A DNA stretch of 64,000 bases, taken from contig JAJEKV010000084.1 in the NCBI GenBank assembly GCA_021234155.1, forward strand, positions 124,001 through 188,000, given 5' to 3'. Shown here one piece after another: positions 25,080 to 37,751 of this stretch. Position numbers and translations under genes: made by a program. The notes under the pieces were generated by a model. The model did not search any database. It had not been told where the DNA came from and was given only the letters and a program-made list of their open reading frames with translations. This DNA comes from Isoetes taiwanensis (Eukaryota; Streptophyta; Lycopodiopsida; Isoetales; Isoetaceae). Each line of letters begins with the position of its first letter. The first letter of the stretch is position 1.

Positions 25080-26640
25080 ATCATACTATCCATGCCCATC
25101 ATGCCACCTCATGGGGGGCCATTATGACAATGGCATCTAACATGCCAGCTCACCACCCTGAAAGACGATATGTTATAGGCTTATGTAGTGAAGATTCCAT
25201 TAAATAGCTTTACTATAGGGGCTATAACACAATGGTAATGTAAAATTTCATTCTCCAAAAAATTAGGGGCTTTTCAAGAAATAAAAAATACGACGAAATT
25301 CAGCTCTAAAGCCAAAAAAACTAAATTCAAATTTTTCACCAACACAACTAGGTTTTAAAGTAAAATTGGTTGTCATTTAATCATTGTTTTGCGAAAGCGA
25401 AGCAATTGCCACAAAACATAATATAGCTCAATAGGGAAGCAAGGTTAGTTATTTTTCGACCTAGTTGTTGAACAAAAAATCAAAAGCACTTGTTGAAAAG
25501 AATGTCATTGTTAATAAACCACAAGTTGTATCTCATATTTGTTAATTATTTGGGAAGGAAAAAAGGTTTCTTGAAAGCAAAACACATATGATGAAACGAG
25601 CAAGGTCACCATTCCTGAGATCAAGCCCAAATGCTGGAAGACAAGCATGTAAAAATTGGAATAAATTTACTTCTCTCCGTTTCATGATTATAGCCAATGA
25701 GCTTGGACCATAGGTGATCTTTGTATACAATCTATTGCGGGAGCATGGGCACACTCCATTTCTTATTAGCCCATTATGTGCTGAAGTGGTCAGTTCACAG
25801 ACAATGTCTCCATATTCTACATTCTGATCTTGAACTAACTGTGCCAAATGAGCACGATTCTTGTACATGCCATACTTGCATCTGAAGGGCCCAATATGAG
25901 GAGGAAACAGGTCCTCACTACAATATTTATAAAAGAGACGCAAAACAATTTGCCAAATTAAGTAGAATGGAACCAGATAGGCTTTCAAACACACGTAACT
26001 AGGCATATTTACCTCATGCTTTGCTTTTTCAAAGGCTCACATTCACCTGGACTATAGTTCCAAATGCCTTAGTTGTGGATCCTAGTAAAAATATGGATCC
26101 CCAAATAAATCTGCAAAACTATGGTAAAAGTGCAATCAGCCGGGATTTGAAAAGATCGACGAGCGCCCTGTGCGCATCCATCTACACAAGAATTTCTACA
26201 TTAGTACAACATATGGCAAAAGCGTAGATAGAAGTTTTGGCTACTGTAGATCAATTTTGTGAAGTACAAATAATACTCAGATTGATGTCTTTTATAGACC
26301 TTAATATCCATTGCATTTTGAATCTGAAGCATAAAAATCGCCATTTCAAATCACAGAGAGCACTAGAATAATCAAAGAGAATGAGTTTTACTACCTTCCC
26401 AATAACAGAATGCAAGCTAAGGGAATGATAAGCTTCTACTTGAGCAACTTCACCAGCTCCAGCTTCAAGATTCACTGCATCTTTTAAATTGTTATTAGCA
26501 ACGATGAGAATGGTTAGGGTACTCACACCTCTCAAATTCTACGAGATATATTATCATGCCTGGTGTCAACGGTGCTAGAACTAACGACGACAATTTGCAG
26601 CATCATTGTAATTATTGTAATACTATAACTCCTACCTTGG
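25080..26640. other. AT-rich DNA with possible minus-strand exons
   Basis: Nothing is certain. A minus-strand segment at about 26395-26482 is flanked by a CAG acceptor and GTAGTA donor and reads VNLEAGAGEVAQVEAYHSL, so it may be a real exon. The minus frame 25542-26006 is open for 154 codons but matches no family I know. Confidence 0.25.
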
Positions 26641-26647
26641 TGACATT

Positions 26648-27001
26648 TTAAACGAGGTAGGACTGGAAGGCAAACAGAGAACAAATGCCATCCTTCAGAA
26701 GTCCTAGCAAGTACAGGTTGACTACATGCTGCGGAGAATAAACAATGGAAACACCATCAATAAGTGGCGATTTGAGGCTTCCGACTGTGTCAAGTTTGAG
26801 TTGAAAAATGCCATGCCCAGCAATATTGTAATCCAATATATTGCCAGCATAAGCATTTAAAGCACTTACAAACGTGATGTCATTCAGTTTTATATCTTCC
26901 TCCTGGAACATCCCATAAAATAGGTTGACAGGCTCTTTTGCTATTTCCAAGTTGTCCATCCAAGATATCTTAGAACATGTAGCTTGTGCAGAGGCATACA
27001 T
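26648..27001 (-). pseudogene. Pentatricopeptide-repeat (PPR) fragment
   Basis: The minus frame contains SWMDNLEIAKEPVNLFYGMFQ followed by EEDIKLNDITFVSALNAYAG. This matches the plant PPR (PLS-type) pattern of helix A/B with NLF..M and the inter-repeat (I/V)K.(N/D)(D/E)(I/V)TFVS.L.A(C/Y). Only one to two 35-residue repeats are visible before the sequence becomes non-PPR, so this is a relic. Intact PPR proteins bind organellar RNA. Confidence 0.5.
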
Positions 27002-27960
27002 TGAGCTTTAGAAATATTGATGCCATACCAATTTGCTGAAGAGAATGACTGGGTCGAATGGCATACCATACCAATTTGCTGAAGGGAATGGCTGGGTCGA
27101 ATGGCATAGAAAAAGATCCATAGAAGTCCCCGAGTTTACCTATCATGTTAAACTACTCGCCATAGAAAAAACCATGTCTTCATAACACCAGCTGATGGAG
27201 CAAGTCTTTCATAAGCTGTAACAAATTCAAAACGCAAGGACAAAATCATGAGCTACACAGAGCCTGAACTCTTAGTATACATGTGGCTCGAAAACATGAA
27301 GCTCCAAATGAGTGCTCTTGGCTCAAGACTATAAAATTCAAAGATGATACTATCATTAATCATGTTGCACCGAACAACTACTTTTACAAAGCATCACCAT
27401 GAAAAGGAAGCAAATCTAACAAAAGATGGTTGTTTAAAGAAATCCTTGGGCGAATTTAAATAACTTATATGTATGCGTAGAGCGTAGAAGCAATGCATGA
27501 ACATCAAATTTAGAGAGAACTCAAACATTAAGGTTACCTACAAATCCGAGTGTAGAAGCAATGCATGAACATCAAATTTAGAGAGAATTCAAACATTAAG
27601 GTTACCTACAAATCCGAATAGTTGAGATGAATGCAAATTGACATGAGGCATCTCTATAATATATTGACTCTGAGGACTTGCATCTCTATAGTAATCTTCA
27701 TAGAATCTAAGGGAATATAGGAGAACCTACATAGAATCTTAAAGAATCTAGAGGAATCTTGGGATAATCTTTGAAAATTTAGGAGAATCTTATAAGAATC
27801 TTGGAGAACCCTTAAGAATCTTTATCGAATTTAGGGAATTTATGGGAATCTTCATATAATCTTATGAAATCTATGAAAAGTTTTATAGAATCTTAGGGAA
27901 TTCAAGACAAGCTAAATAAAATTTCAAGGGAGCAAGGGAATCTTGGAGAAATCCAAGTAC
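27002..27960. repeat. Cluster of small tandem repeats
   Basis: There are three arrays. Two ~47-bp copies of ATACCAATTTGCTGAAG...CTGGGTCGAATGGCATA occur near 27027-27110. Two 68-bp copies of GTAGAAGCAATGCATGAACATC... lie at 27484-27551 and 27552-27619. About 300 bp of degenerate GAATCTTAGGGAATCT-type decamers run from 27650 to 27950. No genes are seen. Confidence 0.75.
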
Positions 27961-29800
27961 AATTTTGTACTGTGTTATCTTTCGTAGGCCCTAAACTTAA
28001 TAATTTCTTGTATATATATAATATACCTAGAGATATGCCATAGTGCCAATGTCAACAACTACCTGGCATTTTCTAGATGCTATTTATAAACTTTACACAA
28101 TTTGTTTCATATTGGGGAATGGTATTTCTCGATGGTTTGGACTATGATTTCGGTATGGTATGGTATTGTATTAGAATTCATATATTTAGTGAAAATGAGT
28201 AGCTTATGAGTAGCTTATCTAGTTTGTCCATGTTACCTATATTTTTTATTTCTGGGGGGTCCTTTTTTTTGTAAAGGCCTGCAAATGGAAAGTCATGGAC
28301 ATGCAGATAGGATTGTATGGTCTTATCTTCATGCTGGTTTGACCAGTGTTGTGCTCCAGGAAAACCGACTTCTCGTTCCAATTTGTTCATTTTCTGTGGC
28401 TTGTGCATTTTGTTGTTTTCGCATAGGTTCATGACACCTTTGCACTAAGGGGTTTGGTTTGAGAGTGCATGCCTGGGTTTTTCCAAATGGAGAATTTTCC
28501 AGATATTTGAAGAGACTGGGGAACATGACAGGTTAGAAACAACATTTTGGGCCAAAAATGGTTGCTTTAGAGGCAGTTGACGCAACAGAAGTCTATTGGT
28601 AGATAGATTCTTGTAGGGTCAGATTCTTCAGGCGTTGGTGCTTTGTGGAGGTTCTCGAGCTTGCTTGGTTTGGGGGGCTTTAATTGGTGCCAAAGGATGG
28701 AGGTGCTTCATCTGCCTCACTGCTAGATCCCGAACTGTTGATGGGTTGACTTGGCATAAATGTCAAAATATTCGCCACATCAATGGTTAGAAATAAAGAA
28801 TGCCGAAAAATTGCACTTTTGAATGGCATCCATATCCTTTTCTAGTTTTCATACGAGTGGATAGAGTTTTGTCCCGAGATGCACTTTGAGTGGATGTTTG
28901 TTATGACATGTGACAGTAATACTGGGAAAACAAGACAAAATTGTGTTGTGAAAGGTGAACAAGAATACAAAGATGACGAATGTTGGTGGTCATACTTTCC
29001 ATTTTCTAGGTTTGCATGGATTGGAAATATTGTCGAATGGGTGTTGCGCTGTTCTAAGGTTAGGAAATGCAGTTGTCATGCACACTTTCTAAGGCAATGG
29101 ATAGAAAATATTTCTTCTGTCAAACCCTAATGCTCTGACACATCACGAGGAAGAAAGCTACGCAGGGACGTCGGAGCGCTTCGAAGCTTCCGTTTCATGT
29201 TTAACAAGCAAATAACTTGGTGCACCAGAGTCTTTTGTCAGTGTCATCACAAAAAGCAGGCTTGCGCTTCACGAATCAAGTTAAAATATGGACATCAATG
29301 CTGAACATAACCACGTTTTGATCGGGTAATAAACACGAAAACTCTGCTCTGTCTATTTTTATATGTATTTCTTTAGTCTGCTGCACTACATTATCTAGTG
29401 CAGTTCCTTGAAAGCCCAGATCCAGGGGTTCCTTTATCCTTTAGGGTTTCTAGGTTTTGTTTGAATACTTCTTTGTCCTTTGAGTTGCATCACATTGAGT
29501 GGACTTTTTAGAGTTTAGGATTGTAAGATTTCGCCAGTCAAGCAGACATACTGGTCACTTGTGCCTTGGAATTTGTGCGGAAATCCTTCAATGTTGGCTG
29601 GGAACCAAAAAATTTCAAACAATGCATAAATTTATTGTTTAGCAAAGTATGGAGAATTACCAAAATGCACAGCAATACGTGTTGGGGAACCATAAGACAA
29701 ATCTTTGCAAATAAAAGTTTCATAAATTTTCTCCTGAAACAACACCCTGTTATTTCTTCTTTGCAAATAGCTGTCCTGATCATCCATAAAAATAGACTCA
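27961..29800. other. AT-rich DNA, no gene recognised
   Basis: Only short frames lacking recognisable domains are present. Confidence 0.4.
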
Positions 29801-29804
29801 GATT

Positions 29805-30037
29805 CACTAGTTTAAAATGTTCTGGCATGTTCTGTCCCTGTACACACACGATATGTTCCTATCGTCAAATCCAATTATACATTTTTTCAAGCCATCATAT
29901 CCAGAGTATAGATCTGTTTCTGTGTATAACTTAAAATATTGATCAATATCTGTCAAGTTAGAAGTACTTGCCTCCACAATCAACACTACATCCAAAGGAG
30001 AATGACTATTCTGCAGTACTTCCTGTAAAATACATCA
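29805..30037 (-). CDS. Possible exon of an unidentified gene
   Basis: On the minus strand an acceptor TTTTACAG precedes an open frame starting EVLQNSHSPLDVVLIVEAS and continuing through FKLYTETDLYSGYDGLKKC to a stop near 29807. The coding-like composition and clean acceptor suggest a terminal exon. I do not recognise the family, and no partner exon is identified. Confidence 0.3.
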
Positions 30038-30082
30038 TCAAATTGAGCTTGTGTTTTGTCTTCCTGTATGAAAAACAGTGTT

Positions 30083-31222
30083 CTAGCTGAAAATTCTTTT
30101 GATCTCCTTTCTAAGCTTTGCTCTCAATCGTCTCAATGCCTTGGAGACGCAAGGCATTTTACGTTTTCGAAACCACCCGAATTTAGATCCATACGAAGAT
30201 GTATTTCTCCACTGTGATGAAGAATATGTAGAAGAACCATTTCTCCAATCTGATGAAGAGAATTTTGAATATGTACTTCTCCAATCTGATGATGGTATCT
30301 TAATCCAATCTGATGATTCAGTTTCTACACTTCTCCAGCTTCCAGCTGAAAATGCATTCACATCTGTTGAAACCCTAGACACAAACATTTCTGAGTCTTT
30401 TCCTTCATTTGCAAGCTTAGAAACCCAAGAATTTACCCTCTGTTCTTTCATCTGATCAAGATGAGATCCAAGCTCCCGAGGCTTCAAACAAGCATTTTGT
30501 GATAGATCAATGGATCCGACTTTGTTCTGCACATCAAAAGGTTTAATTTTATCTACAGTCTTATCTTCAGAATCATTAATCTTAGCATTGATATCATCTA
30601 CAAACTTTTCATCCTTAATGGGATCACTCTTCTTAGCACCTGCTTTAGTAAAACCTGCAAATTTCCACTCTCCATCTTCCTCCGTAATTCCCATACAAGG
30701 AGCATAATCTTTACTAAAATTTCTCCCACAAAAGTCCTCTTCTGCCATATCTAATCCACCATCTTCATCACTAAAATCAGCCCTCATTCCTTCTTCTGAA
30801 ATATCACTTGAAAAGTGGCTTTCAGATATGCAAATGATATCACGGTAAACTTCTATTCCTTTTACCCAATCAACCCATCTACGGTTTCTTCTCCTTCTAG
30901 ACCAAGGAGGTCTGCCTTGCCTGATTACAAGGCTCCTTTGAACAGGCTGCCTATGATGGGCAACAAAATCTGCAGCTGCCCTTGCATTTGAAACAGCAAC
31001 TTTAAACTGTCTTTCTTCTCTGATTTTTTCTATCTGTGGACCAATGCTTACCAGAGCAATAACACACAGGGCCGTAGAAACAAGAAGGGGGCTGAAAAAC
31101 AGAACAATGTGGACAAGGGGGGAGCTGAAGATCAGAATCACAACACCTGCTAGAACTGGCCGGCTCCATAGTAGCTCTAAAATCTTCGCTCCCAGAGCAT
31201 TTGACCAATCTGCAAGGCCCAT
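30083..31222 (-). CDS. Membrane protein of unknown function, 379 aa, single exon
   Basis: This is the best intact host-type gene in the window: ATG at 31222-31220, stop at 30083, no interruption. An amphipathic N-terminus precedes two hydrophobic segments (about residues 22-42 and 43-62) that would form a membrane hairpin. An Arg-rich patch follows (about 101-115, including SRRRRNRR), then a long acidic, Ser-rich region (about 130-260). A short repeat zone at about 305-350 has the motif (S/T)S(S/D)(D/Q)WR repeated four times, and a strongly basic C-terminal helix (ALRRLRAKLRKEIKRIF) closes the protein. The layout resembles unnamed plant proteins with an N-terminal membrane anchor and a disordered tail. 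No enzyme motif is visible. A location in the endomembrane system with the tail in the cytosol is an inference. Confidence 0.7.
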   Translation of the reverse strand: MGLADWSNALGAKILELLWSRPVLAGVVILIFSSPLVHIVLFFSPLLVSTALCVIALVSIGPQIEKIREERQFKVAVSNARAAADFVAHHRQPVQRSLVIRQGRPPWSRRRRNRRWVDWVKGIEVYRDIICISESHFSSDISEEGMRADFSDEDGGLDMAEEDFCGRNFSKDYAPCMGITEEDGEWKFAGFTKAGAKKSDPIKDEKFVDDINAKINDSEDKTVDKIKPFDVQNKVGSIDLSQNACLKPRELGSHLDQMKEQRVNSWVSKLANEGKDSEMFVSRVSTDVNAFSAGSWRSVETESSDWIKIPSSDWRSTYSKFSSSDWRNGSSTYSSSQWRNTSSYGSKFGWFRKRKMPCVSKALRRLRAKLRKEIKRIFS

Positions 31223-31229
31223 TCTTCAA

Positions 31230-33262
31230 TCAACCAGATTTGAATTCAAACATCTCTGCAGCAGCATAGTCACAAAATGGATGAGAAAAAAACGAAGGAG
31301 ATGCAGTGCATTATGGATTGATTGGATCCTTGGAGAAGGAAGCTATGGAGGCAGAATGACAGAGTTGATTTTGAGTTTAGGAGCGGCCATATCTGCTTCT
31401 GCTCCTTCCTTCTAGGGAGGACTTGCTGTGTATCTGCGGTTGGAGAGGTTATGGCGGTAGGTGTCGACTTACACACGCACGGGCGCAAGGACTGTTCTTC
31501 TCTTTTTTTTTTTTTGCCTTTTGATAATGGGACCCGTGAACACACAGCATTTAGCACCTTAAAGATTTCTTGCACCTACATGGTACATCACACCAGTATG
31601 TGGGACACCCTTAGTCCCAATTCTTCTAGGCAATATCCTGCAAAGAATTTGATCCACAACACCAGCCGTCTGAGTGGGAACAATTCTCTGCATGTTCTTC
31701 CTAGCTCCTGTATTAGCATGTGTCATTGTGACATTCATAGATGAGCTAATCTTCCCATGTTCTTCTTAGCTCCTATTCTGCCTATCATGTGTCAGTATTA
31801 GTAGTATTTGCCTTCACTCTGTGTTGTCAACGCGGAAAAAACATGTTCAACTTGTGTGTTTAGTCTTTAACTATAACTCTAGATATTGACATTGAATAAA
31901 AAACATCTACAACTTGTGTGCCTAGTCTTTAACTACAACCTTAGATATCGACGTTGCCTCCCCGAGAAGTTTTAAGTATAGCGTGTTGACTGTTCTTGGG
32001 TCTGTGTTTTAATGTTACTAGCCCATCCAATATTAGTCTAGAAGACATTGAAAATTCTAAGATGGGTCCTAGTTCTTTGGCTTAGTCATATTATTAATAC
32101 AAGCCATATGACAAAACATCATGTCGTCTTAACATAAACAATAACAATCATGTGTTACTTACTACTAACTATCGCTTTCGTTCAGATCTTGCAATATTCT
32201 CGCTACAGCTTCCACCCAAACTTTAAAACACATTAAACAAAAGAAAGATTTACAAGTAACTGGAAAGGAATTGGACTTTGTCTTGCATAAAATCTTTATT
32301 TAATACATGTTTTTAAATTCTTAACTAGAAACTTGGCATGTATCTAGGAGGAGTCCTTTTCTATCTATTCGTTAGCGATATTATGTTTGATATTCTTTGT
32401 TGTTTTATACAACGATGGGTTGTAAGACACTCTATCCTCATTTATCTGAAGATAATGGTGTCATGGCTACCATACACAATCTGAGCTTCCGTGAAGACAT
32501 TTGATTTGCACTTGTATCCAAATAGTGTTCTTTATTGTTTGTTTGCTACAATACCTAATTTTCTATGTTTTCTTTGTTGTTTGTTTACTACAATACCTAT
32601 TTTTCTATGGACTGTTCAAAGATTATGCACTTGGATTGAACTTAAAATAGAATTATTTATGTCACCATTCTATTATTTTGCCCTTGGGGGAAACTTTTAT
32701 AATTTGAGCCCACGATATTTTTTGTCATAGACTTATAGCTATATTGGGTATCCGTGATTGAAAGTTGGTTAGGTCACTTGCTCTACATGGCTGTAGGTTT
32801 GAGTGCTCAAAAGGACCTACAATGCAAGGTATAGGAAATGGAGAGAGGGTAAGAAAAAAACTTGCAAACTTACTTTTAGTTATGATATATGTAAGACCCA
32901 AATAGTTATAAACATCCTCCTACAATAAGGCTTTGTAGTTTGATATTCACTTTCAAACTTCCTTACTTCATCGATGCAATTGGACATTAGATCCAAAAGT
33001 ATTGTACATGTTGTGGTAAAAATACAAGTACATGCATATGTAAGTAGAGAAGGTTAATATATATGTTTAAAGTTGATCAACAAATACATTTTATCAAAGA
33101 AATTATTGTTGTGTACTTAATTTCAAGTTGATTAAATACATTTTATCAAAGAAATTACCGTTGTGTACCTAATTTGTATTCAATTTCTATTTAGCCTTCC
33201 CCAGCTACTGCATCAAATTAAGTCTACAATCGATTTTGCTCCCAAACCAACAAGCATAACTC
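31230..33262. other. Intergenic DNA with minor tandem repeats
   Basis: No gene is recognised. Two-copy repeats occur at about 31843-31965 (unit CAACTTGTGTG(T/C)(T/C)TAGTCTTTAACTA), 32515-32610 (TTGTTTGTTTNCTACAATACCTA) and 33065-33175 (AATACATTTTATCAAAGAAATTA). Confidence 0.5.
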
Positions 33263-33267
33263 ACTTT

Positions 33268-34790
33268 TGTTATGAAATAGAATTCTGCGGAAAAATGTAT
33301 ATATTCAGCCAAATAGCCTGGATTGTGGCTTTACATAGTGTGTGAAGAGATGTGAATGCATCTCTTCATGAATGGACACATTCCACATCATCATGTCATT
33401 TGGCATGGATCGATGATGTGTACAAGCACAATATCATTTGTGTTTGTTCATGGAGATTAATCTCTTATTCATTTCTGTTAATACTCCCCCTTAATCTTCA
33501 TGAACAAACCTTCATATAATCTTCTTCTTGAGAATTTTGTAGCGGCTTCTTTATCTTCTTTTTCAAAGATACGACATGCTGATTCTAGAAGAAGTGACCA
33601 AGTTCTTCATGAATCATCATTGTAAGGAAGATTGCTTTGTTAAAAGCAAAAAGAAATTGTATGAGACGGTTTGGAGGAGCCATGGCTGGAGGAAACGCAG
33701 GTGCATCTGTTGAGGCGCAAATCGTCTGTTAAGGCGCAAGTGTCGCCTACATGGATGCCACTTGGCATACATTTTCCAAAAAAATTATTTGTAACGAAAA
33801 ACCGGTGTCCCTCTGGTTGTTGCTGCGACTTGTTTCTGGTCGGCCAGATACAGATGAGACAGGAAACTTTTGCTTCCTTCGGCTGCCCTTGTTCAAAAGG
33901 AGTGGCGAATTTTTGTTGCCCTCCAAAGATAAGTAGATCCAAGAAAACCAGGCTTGCACCTTTTTCAATTTCCTTTACATAAAGAAATTGTCTGTGGCTT
34001 TGTATGAGACCAATTGATCGCTGCAATCCATCTGATCAAGCCATAATTTTGGATTTACCTCCATGTGTTAATATGGGGCTTGATTAATCCTGAAATTTGG
34101 CTAAGGTGTTGCTTCTCTGCAACTTGGTCTGGATCTGAATGTAAGTTGGATCTGATTGCTTGATGGATCTCTGCAATTTTCTTCTGCAATTTCCATCCTC
34201 GGCATGGTTCTTCAAAGAGGCATCTCACTTGAAGATCTTCATGCAATTTGATGCATGATCTTCAGTGTCTTGTTCACAAGAATAACGGGCTGAGCATCAT
34301 TTGATTGCTTCAGCATAACTTACGGTCTACACAGCCTTCATTGCTGGGACCTTGTGATGAATTTGGCAGGGGGGATGCCAATTCAAAATCTTGTATAGAA
34401 GCCTTAAAAATTTGCTTCGATGAGCAATATAGTGGCAGCATGATCTCGCTGCTCTATGTGTACTTGCTTAAGATTTAAAGAAAAAAATTTAAGATTTGAG
34501 TAAACCTTAATTTCTTCTGCATTGTTGTGTCCACGATCGTTTGCTTCCATTGTTTGAATTGCTTGGGCTGCTTGCTGGGCTGCTCTACAAGGCAGCCCTC
34601 GATTTCTTTGGCCTTTAACGAGGCTCTAATACCATGTTATGAAATAGAATTCTGCGGAAAAATGTATATATTCAGAGTTAATCCAAATAGCCTGGATTGT
34701 GGCTTTACATAGTGTGTGAAGAGATGTGAATGGCATCTCTTCATGAATGGTTCAGGGAGATTAATCTCTTATTCATTTCTGTTAATAACA
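33268..34790 (-). mobile_element. Short non-autonomous LTR retrotransposon
   Basis: Direct repeats TGTTATGAAATAGAATTCTGCGG... occur at 33268-33483 and 34635-34790; the first carries an extra ~65 bp. In minus orientation the upstream LTR (34635-34790) is followed directly by TGGTATTAGAGCCT (34634-34621), an initiator-Met-type primer site. A polypurine tract AAGGGGGAG (33492-33484) precedes the downstream LTR. The 1.15-kb interior has short frames only and no gag, protease or polymerase, so it depends on another element. I could not match a target duplication. Confidence 0.75.
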
Positions 34791-37120
34791 TTTAGCATCT
34801 CCATCTCCATGCCTTCCCTATTTTGAACTGTATTATGGTGCTTTGATTGCTCGCAACAATCACCTCCATATGTTGATGCACCTCAATGGCATTATTGCAT
34901 TGTTCCCCTCCTCTTGCATGCAATTGAAAATGTTGACATGTGAAACACTGAAAAGAAGAGCTTTTACATGCACTTAGATGGTTGGATTATAATACAATAA
35001 TAATGCTCGGCATAATTTCATTCTTTGGATTTCTTTAGGGAGATTTACCTCCATAGTGTTGACTCTAATAGCTCATTTTAAGCTCGGTGGGTGTATTACA
35101 CCGTTCATCTGCTCTTTTTGACATGCCAAACACTGAAACAAAGAGCTTTTACATGTAATGTTAATAGTAAAAATAATATGGTTGGTCTATATGTAGAATG
35201 TGGCTCAAGAATTAAGTCGACCCAATACCAGCAAAATTCCCTCTCAAAAAAGCCTCATTTTTTATATATATCTTTATATTAAAGGGAATAAATGGCATGG
35301 CCTGATAAGACAAGCATGTCTTGCTTTTAAAGACATAAACTGATTCTCTTGAAGTGGAGTTTGATCTGTATCCAACAGCAGCTTCATGATAAAAGTCACA
35401 TATGACGAAGATGATCTTGCGTATGTATGGCCCAAAAGACAACTTTGCATTGTAAAGTCGCAGATCTAACAATGATGTAGAAATGTAGAGTGCTCTTTAC
35501 GCTACCAAGGAATTGTCATGGCAAATAAAATAAGTGGTTGTAATGAAAGGTATTATTTATGATGACTAGAAAGCAAGTGTTGAGGTCAACATTATTTTAT
35601 TTTAATTATCGTAAGTGACAACTAGAAGAGGAAGAAAAAGGAGGCTTTACTACGAAAGAATATGTGTTCCACAAATAGGAGCCATAATGGACTCCACCAA
35701 CCCAACAAAAGAAAGGCAATGTCCAGAATAAATTTCAGAAGGAATGGGGTTTGGCGTGCTGCATAGTATTTATTGGTTAAGGAAATCATGAGACCAATAT
35801 GATATCTGCCACCACCACGGCTCTCAAGTACAACATGCAATGTCCGCCTCTTTCTTGTCCACAAAAGACCTGGAAAATGCATGCCTTTTTTTGTCCACAT
35901 CCAAATGCTACTTGCATCCATCTGCTGCATGCCAATTTGAGCCTTGCTAGTATGTAGGATTTTAGAGTCCAAACTTTTTGGTCATTTGTCAGCAATTCAA
36001 ATGCCAAGTAGTGGAGTTTATAATGGGAAAATCATTTTCAATCTTTCAACCCCTTGCTGAAGGCGTAATAGGCCACGGAGCGCAGATTCAAGGCAGCTTT
36101 TGTGTCATATCACTTGTTCAAGTCTTGTCTTTCGTAAGGATTGCTTACTAGAAATTGCTTCTTCTCGAAGATGTTTCAGTCTTTCTCCTCAGAATTTTAA
36201 ACAGACTCAGAAAGCTTTGACAAAACACGCCAAAACTAATCTTCCTTAACATTTTAATCATATGCCAGATTAACTATCCATATCCAAAGCGTCCCTAACA
36301 AGCTTCCCAGTTGAGCCAATTCAGAACAAACTGAATACTTACAACTAATGAAACGATTGATTTGATTTAGCGAAGATAAACCTTATATTTCATTCCCAAA
36401 AAACTCCCCGATCATTTACATGTCAACTCAGATATTGTAATTGCAAACTGATAGAGTTGCAACAGAGAGCATATTAAGCCAGTTAAAATTGCTTTATATT
36501 AGACGCCATTATGAGAATAGAGTTCCAAAATGCCACCATACAATCTTTCAGGGGCCAATGGAGGCAACGAAATTGGAGTTACAAAGTGCTCATTGGCGAT
36601 TCACCTGACATGAAAATGTTTTGCTATTTTGCCAGTATTGCCTGGGCATAAAAAATGCATATGAAGTACACAAAACCAAGATGATGCCATTACATCCTAA
36701 TTTTGCTGTCACCAACTTCCTCAACCCTGAGCATCAGGTTAGTGCCATCGAGGCCACATCTTCGACATGTAAGAATATTATCCTTCCAGTGATCTTCTAG
36801 CACTTGCTGTTTGTGATAAATGTGCAAGAATCATGCCAACACGAGTTGTATGGTTTAATTAAATAGAGAAGCCAAATACTGTCACAATGCAATACATGCT
36901 CTTATTCTCCCAACGAATAGTTCGACTACCTATGAAAAAATAGCATCTCCATTAGCTTTCAAATAATTTGTTGAGCATAGTATCAGCCTTCAAATAGCTT
37001 TATACAGATATTTGGAATGCATATTGGGACTGCAAAGTGGCATCCAGTATTTAATAACAATAGATTCAATATCTTTTGTTGATTGCAACAGATCATGATT
37101 GCAATGGGCAAGGTACATAC
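34791..37120. other. Intergenic/intronic DNA, no named gene
   Basis: Minus frames at 35212-35472 and 35622-36007 have somewhat coding-like composition but no recognisable domain. The part beyond 36400 may hold the 3' end of the dynein light chain gene, but I could not find its last exon. Confidence 0.3.
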
Positions 37121-37751
37121 CATCAGTTGAACTATCCCAATAGCAAGAGTTTGCAGTGACCATTCCAGCACCATTTTTCTGCATTATTATGCATGTCACT
37201 GCAAAACTAGCAGATTCAGTCATCATTTACATGTAAATAAAATAAAGACGGAAAAATCGAAAATCTGTTGCTACTCTTAATTGTAAGATACTGTGGAGTT
37301 GAACCACTTTAAACCACCACTAAAATATAGCATTCCTGTTATCTAAGTTGCATAAATAAACACCTCAAAAATTCGATAGCATCCACCACACGGACCTCCA
37401 AATTTGTACTCCAGCACTGCCTCATAACTTCAGCTATGGAATTTATTATATGTTCCTCATTCCCACAAAGCTTAAAACAGCAGGGACTAGAGGATGCAAC
37501 CTACCAACATACTTAAAGGGCTTGTTTAGTGCAGCTAAGCGCGCCATGCAAACTTCACAAATTTTTGCAGTCCAATGTCCAACCTGCACAAGTTCCAGTA
37601 CCATGCACTATATATAAAGATATAACTTTGTAAGCAGCTCCATATAAGATTCTTTAAAATTTACCATGTCATGTCTAAACTGATGACTACCAAGAGCTTC
37701 GTCAAGTGAGGCTTTTATTATAAGCGTAATTTGTTCCGTAATAAATCTTGG
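37121..37751 (-). CDS. Tctex-type dynein light chain, three internal exons
   Basis: Three minus-strand exons join in frame with GT-AG borders: 37751-37665 ([20 protein letters not shown]..., ending HDM), 37583-37505 ([20 protein letters not shown]..., ending KPFKYV) and 37198-37121 ([20 protein letters not shown], then DSSTDG). Order, length and motifs ([27 protein letters not shown]) match the DYNLT/Tctex1 family, about 110 residues and dimeric. The first exon and the last exon (family motif RWENK) were not found, so the gene may be incomplete here. These subunits serve cytoplasmic and axonemal dyneins. Flowering plants lack dynein motors, so the gene suggests a plant with motile sperm. Confidence 0.8.

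Noticed and set aside
30099-30455. Plus-strand 118-codon ORF opposite the membrane-protein gene
   Set aside because: Antisense shadow of the 379-residue ORF, whose composition is far more protein-like.
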